In this document: positions 60,573 through 64,000 of the stretch, in pieces
How the letters are laid out: every line of letters starts with the position of its first letter
Position numbering within the stretch: position 1 is the stretch's first letter
Assembly (NCBI GenBank): GCA_017303905.1
Contig: JAFLBH010000001.1
Coordinates: 1,651,809-1,715,808, forward strand
Reading direction: 5' to 3'
Length of the DNA: 64,000 bases
Source: Bacteroidota bacterium
GTDB lineage: Bacteria > Bacteroidota > Bacteroidia > B-17B0 > Aurantibacillaceae
Notes under the pieces: generated by a model
Told to the model about the DNA's origin: nothing
The model's input: the letters and a program-made list of their open reading frames with translations, nothing else
Database searches by the model: none
Translations under genes and position numbers: made by a program

Positions 60573-63500
60573 TTATTTTAAAATTGTAATATCTCCGGTT
60601 TTTCTAATATGAGTTCCATCAAACATGTCTACATCCAATACCCAAACGTAAACACCTAATTGAACTTTCTCTCCTTTGTAGGTTCCATCCCAACCCACTT
60701 TTTGATCTGTGGTTTCAAACAGAAGTTGCCCCCAGTTATTATAAACACGGAAGAATAAGGTTTGGAATGGTCCGCCTTTTACAAATAAGAAGTCATTATG
60801 ACCATCTCCGTTAGGTGTAAAGGCTGTTGGTACCTGAGGTAATAACACAACAATAATTTCCTTACTAACGGTGTCCATACAGCCGCTAGCATCTGTGATT
60901 GCTAACTGTACTGTAAATACTCCATTGTTATCGTAATAATATTGAGGATTTTGATTGGTTGAAGTTGTACCGTCACCTAGGTTCCAGTTCCAGCCAACGA
61001 TAGAGCCTGTTGGTGTACTGAGATCCGTAAAAGTAACTACATCAGTTGAGTAAACAGGATTACCCGACATCGAGAAGTCAGCAACAGGTTTAGGGTTTAC
61101 AGTTACTGTTTGAGTAATGGTACCTGTACAGCCATTACTTGAAACAACAGTTAAATTAACGGTAAAGCTTCCTGATGTTGTATAAGTGTGGGATGGGTTT
61201 TGCAATGTACTACTTCCGCCATCGCCAAAAGTCCACGACCAGCTTGTAATACTTCCCGTACTAACCGTTGATGCATCGTTAAATGTACCAAGTGTGCCTA
61301 CACAAACATTACTAAAAGTAAAGTTGGCAACCGGAGCTATAAATACAGTTACAGGCTGTTGAACAGTATCTGTACAGCCTGCAGAGTTAGAAGTGATTAA
61401 TGTAACCGTATAGGTATTTCCTACTGTATATGTATAGGTTGGGTTTTGATTGTTTGATGTACCTGAGCCATCGCCAAAATTCCAAGTATACGATGTTACA
61501 GTTCCTACAGGTGTAGAAATATCAGTAAATGATACCGGTTGGTTTGCACAGGCATTTGTGAACGTAAATGCAGAGGATGGAGCATTAATGAAGTTAACAT
61601 TAATGGTATCCCTTGCCGGTACACATCCTTTATTGTTTGTTGATTCTAATATAAGTTGTATACCTGTACTTGCCGTATCGCTTGAGCTTGGCTGATAGAA
61701 TCCATTTAATGTCGTGTTATTCGGGTTAAATGTTCCACTTCCGGTAGTCGTCCAGAAACCAGTATTAGTTACACCGGTAATATTTCCATTTAATGGTATA
61801 ACCGCATTTTTACAAACATTTATATCGGCACCCGCAAATACATTAGGTCCTTTTAATACAATAAATGTGACTGTATCTGACGTGTTAGCACATCCACCAC
61901 CTGATGATGTTAATACAAACGTTACACTACCTGAAATGGTATCATTACTACTCATTGTGTAAGTTGTAATCAAACTGCTTGTATTGGCAATGGTTCCTGT
62001 ACCAAGTGAGGTCCAAGTTGTGTTATAGCCTGGTGTCACAGTTCCTGATAAAGGTAAAATTAATGCGCTTGCACAAATAGTGTCATTTGGCCCTGCATAA
62101 ACAACGGCAGGATCCGTTACATTTACAGTAATGGTTGTTGCTGCGCCATCACATGATCCAATTGTCGCATAAACCGAATAAACGCCGGCAGTTAAAGTTG
62201 AGGCGTTTGTTATGGTTGGGTTTTGTACTGATGATGTAAATGAGTTAGGTCCGGTCCAACTATACGTAGTGGCACCAACCGCAGACGCTCCTAAATTAAT
62301 TGTTGCACCTACACATAACGGTGAGTTCGCAGTGGCAGTTGGAGCAGCAGGAGTTGAGTTAACTGTTACACTGATGATGGCAACAGTGCTGGTACATCCA
62401 CCTAAAGTTACCGTTAAAGAGTAATCACCGGAAGCAGCTGTAGTCGCATTCATAATGGTTGAATCTTGAGTTGCGGCTGTAAAACTATTAGGGCCGGTCC
62501 AGCTATAAGTACCACCAGGAACTGATGTTGCAGTTAAACTTAATGTTTGTCCGGCACAAATTGGAGAGTTAGCACCTAATGTTGGTGGAGCAGGTGTTGG
62601 ATTAACAGTGACACTTACAGTTCCATAAGGACCGGTACAACCTGCAACAGTTGCCTGAACTGAATAAACACCGGCTGATAAAGTTGTTGTTGGAGTAACT
62701 GTTGGATTTTGCACAGCGGCCGTAAAACTATTCGGTCCGGTCCAATTGTATGTTGCTCCTGTAATTGTAGAAGCGGTTAAATAAATGTCTTGACCTTCGC
62801 AAATTGGTGAAGTAGCGGTTGCAGTAGGTGCAGCAACTGGCGGACTAACCAATACACTTACTGTGCCACTGGTTCCGGTACAACCTGCAACTGTTACGTT
62901 TACAGAATAGGTTCCCGATTCAAGTAAAGTCACGTTTGTTATAGTTGGATTCTGAACAGAAGAAGTAAATGAATTTGGTCCAGTCCAGTTATAAACGGCA
63001 CCTGTAATATTTGAAGCCGTTAAGCTTAAAGTTGCACCAACGCATAACGGTGAGTTGCTTCCGGCAATAACAGGATCCGGTAAAGGATTTACTGTAACGG
63101 TAACTAAGGCATTTGAACTTGTACAACCACCTGAAGTTACATTTACTGAATAAACACCTGCAGCCAATGAAGTTGTAGCTACAATGGTTGGGTTTTGAAC
63201 GGTTGAAGTAAATGAGTTAGGGCCTGTCCAGCTATAAGTTGTTCCTGTAACTGTTGAAGCACTTAATAAAAGTGTTTGACCTTCACATAACGGTGAGTTA
63301 GCAGTGGCAGTTGGAGCTGCAGGTGTTGGATTCACTGCTACGGTAATTGTCGCAACCGGACTATTACATCCGGAAACGTTAGCTTGCACCGAATATACAC
63401 CGGCCGATAAAGTTGTTGTAGGCGTAACGGTAGGGTTTTGTACAGAAGCAGTAAAGCTATTTGGTCCTGTCCAGTTATACGTTGCGCCAGTAATGTTAGA

Positions 63501-64000
63501 AGCAGTTAATAAAATATCTTGACCTTCACAAACCGGAGAGTTGCTTCCTAAAGTTGGTGCAGGTACAGGAGGGTCTACAACCACGTTTACTGTTCCTGAA
63601 GATCCGGTACAACCTGCAACTGTTACGTTTACAGAGTAAGTTCCGCTTTCAGAAATGGATACTGGTGATAAAGTTGGATTTTGCGCACTTGATGTAAAGG
63701 TGTTTGGTCCGGTCCAGCTGTAAACACCACCAACAATTGTATTTGCTGTTAAGCTTAAAGTACCACCAGAACATAAAGGTGAATTACTTGAAGGAGTCAC
63801 CGGTGCAGGAGTAGGATTAATTACAACGGTTACCGTTCCTATTGGGCCAACGCAACCTGATACAGAGGCACTCACCGAATATACTCCGGCAGCAAGTGTT
63901 GTTGTTGCAGCAATCGTAGGATTCTGAGCTGTTGAAGTAAACGAGTTTGGTCCTGTCCAGTTATAACTTGCAAATAAAATCGGATTAGCAGTTAACAAAA
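60573..64000 (-). CDS. Giant T9SS type B cargo with Ig-like and PKD repeats (N-terminus beyond window)
   Basis: An open frame to the right window edge, at least 1141 residues. It holds eight Ig-like repeats of about 80 residues, each with a SWTGPNSFTS-type core, an Ala/Pro linker and a GCTG-type Cys, then a spacer region (about 645-800) and three PKD domains (YTWNFGDGSGTSNNQNPTY, SWTFGDGGSSTLQNPSH, NWNLGDGTTSTNQNPQY). The end is a gliding-motility-associated CHU_C/type B sorting domain (PTAFTPNGDGHNDF, VYNNWGQLLFE, GVYVWVLDV). It is a likely gliding or surface adhesin, coupled to the porP/sprF and ompA genes downstream. Confidence 0.9.
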   Translation of the reverse strand, partial: LLTANPILFASYNWTGPNSFTSTAQNPTIAATTTLAAGVYSVSASVSGCVGPIGTVTVVINPTPAPVTPSSNSPLCSGGTLSLTANTIVGGVYSWTGPNTFTSSAQNPTLSPVSISESGTYSVNVTVAGCTGSSGTVNVVVDPPVPAPTLGSNSPVCEGQDILLTASNITGATYNWTGPNSFTASVQNPTVTPTTTLSAGVYSVQANVSGCNSPVATITVAVNPTPAAPTATANSPLCEGQTLLLSASTVTGTTYSWTGPNSFTSTVQNPTIVATTSLAAGVYSVNVTSGGCTSSNALVTVTVNPLPDPVIAGSNSPLCVGATLSLTASNITGAVYNWTGPNSFTSSVQNPTITNVTLLESGTYSVNVTVAGCTGTSGTVSVLVSPPVAAPTATATSPICEGQDIYLTASTITGATYNWTGPNSFTAAVQNPTVTPTTTLSAGVYSVQATVAGCTGPYGTVSVTVNPTPAPPTLGANSPICAGQTLSLTATSVPGGTYSWTGPNSFTAATQDSTIMNATTAASGDYSLTVTLGGCTSTVAIISVTVNSTPAAPTATANSPLCVGATINLGASAVGATTYSWTGPNSFTSSVQNPTITNASTLTAGVYSVYATIGSCDGAATTITVNVTDPAVVYAGPNDTICASALILPLSGTVTPGYNTTWTSLGTGTIANTSSLITTYTMSSNDTISGSVTFVLTSSGGGCANTSDTVTFIVLKGPNVFAGADINVCKNAVIPLNGNITGVTNTGFWTTTGSGTFNPNNTTLNGFYQPSSSDTASTGIQLILESTNNKGCVPARDTINVNFINAPSSAFTFTNACANQPVSFTDISTPVGTVTSYTWNFGDGSGTSNNQNPTYTYTVGNTYTVTLITSNSAGCTDTVQQPVTVFIAPVANFTFSNVCVGTLGTFNDASTVSTGSITSWSWTFGDGGSSTLQNPSHTYTTSGSFTVNLTVVSSNGCTGTITQTVTVNPKPVADFSMSGNPVYSTDVVTFTDLSTPTGSIVGWNWNLGDGTTSTNQNPQYYYDNNGVFTVQLAITDASGCMDTVSKEIIVVLLPQVPTAFTPNGDGHNDFLFVKGGPFQTLFFRVYNNWGQLLFETTDQKVGWDGTYKGEKVQLGVYVWVLDVDMFDGTHIRKTGDITILK

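Noticed and set aside
1..64000. tRNA, rRNA, prophage or insertion-sequence transposase
   Set aside because: No cloverleaf-like segment, rRNA core sequence, integrase, transposase or phage structural gene was recognised in any gap or frame.

Overview
The window comes from a low-GC, gliding or adhesive member of the Bacteroidota, most like Flavobacteriales or a near relative. The evidence is: two PorP/SprF-OmpA pairs, C-terminal sorting signals of the type IX secretion system (T9SS) of both type A and type B, DUF5916 and DUF2147 proteins, an arginine operon with an ArgF' (acyl-ornithine) carbamoyltransferase, a long GAPDH, and promoters that fit the Bacteroidota pattern TTTG-N19..21-TAnnTTTG. 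The sequence does not identify the genus. I see no rRNA, tRNA, CRISPR array, prophage or classical insertion sequence.

Layout. 1-515: 5' part of queG, with a GTG start, cut by the window edge. 0.6-6.2 kb: a DUF5916 outer-membrane protein, then a first PorP/SprF-OmpA pair. 6.2-7.4 kb: a small repeat-rich island. It holds a DUF559 endonuclease gene boxed by inverted copies of a palindromic repeat, and a secreted-protein gene broken by two in-frame stops. 7.4-13.2 kb: sppA, folK, a deoxynucleoside kinase and clpB. 13.3-21.5 kb: a complete eight-gene arginine operon on the minus strand (GNAT, argG, argC, argD, argF', argB, argE-like, argH). Its roughly 300-base leader contains a 45-codon ORF ending in Arg-Arg-stop and a large hairpin with a T-run. 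Palindromic or tandem repeats fill its three longest internal spacers. 21.9-26.5 kb: a VPS10/Asp-box protein followed by three tandem DUF2147 genes. 26.7-29.3 kb: a DtxR-type regulator and an NRAMP transporter fused to a universal-stress domain, behind a perfect 16-bp palindrome. 29.3-35.6 kb: GAPDH, ndk, nrnA, dapA, a phosphoribosyltransferase and a SpoIIE-type phosphatase. 35.6-42.6 kb: surface polysaccharide genes (ligase/polymerase, two Wzz-like proteins, flippase, glycosyltransferase, LpxD-like acyltransferase). 42.6-51.8 kb: mostly housekeeping genes (proS, fbp, RsmI-like methylase) with a Tyr/Gly-rich lipoprotein, a FadL-like porin and small conserved unknowns. 51.9-64 kb: two giant repeat proteins with T9SS signals, a CDF metal transporter, and the second PorP/SprF-OmpA pair.

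How it fits together. The arginine genes form one pathway. Residue Val90 of ArgF', at the known specificity position, suggests succinylated rather than acetylated intermediates. The large Ig/PKD protein with a type B C-terminus sits just upstream of porP/sprF and ompA, the arrangement expected of a T9SS cargo and its partners. The metal regulator and transporter overlap by 4 bases and probably form an autoregulated Mn/Fe uptake unit.

Limits. All calls come from reading the sequence and family knowledge; no database search was run. Promoter, attenuator and mobile-element calls are pattern-based.
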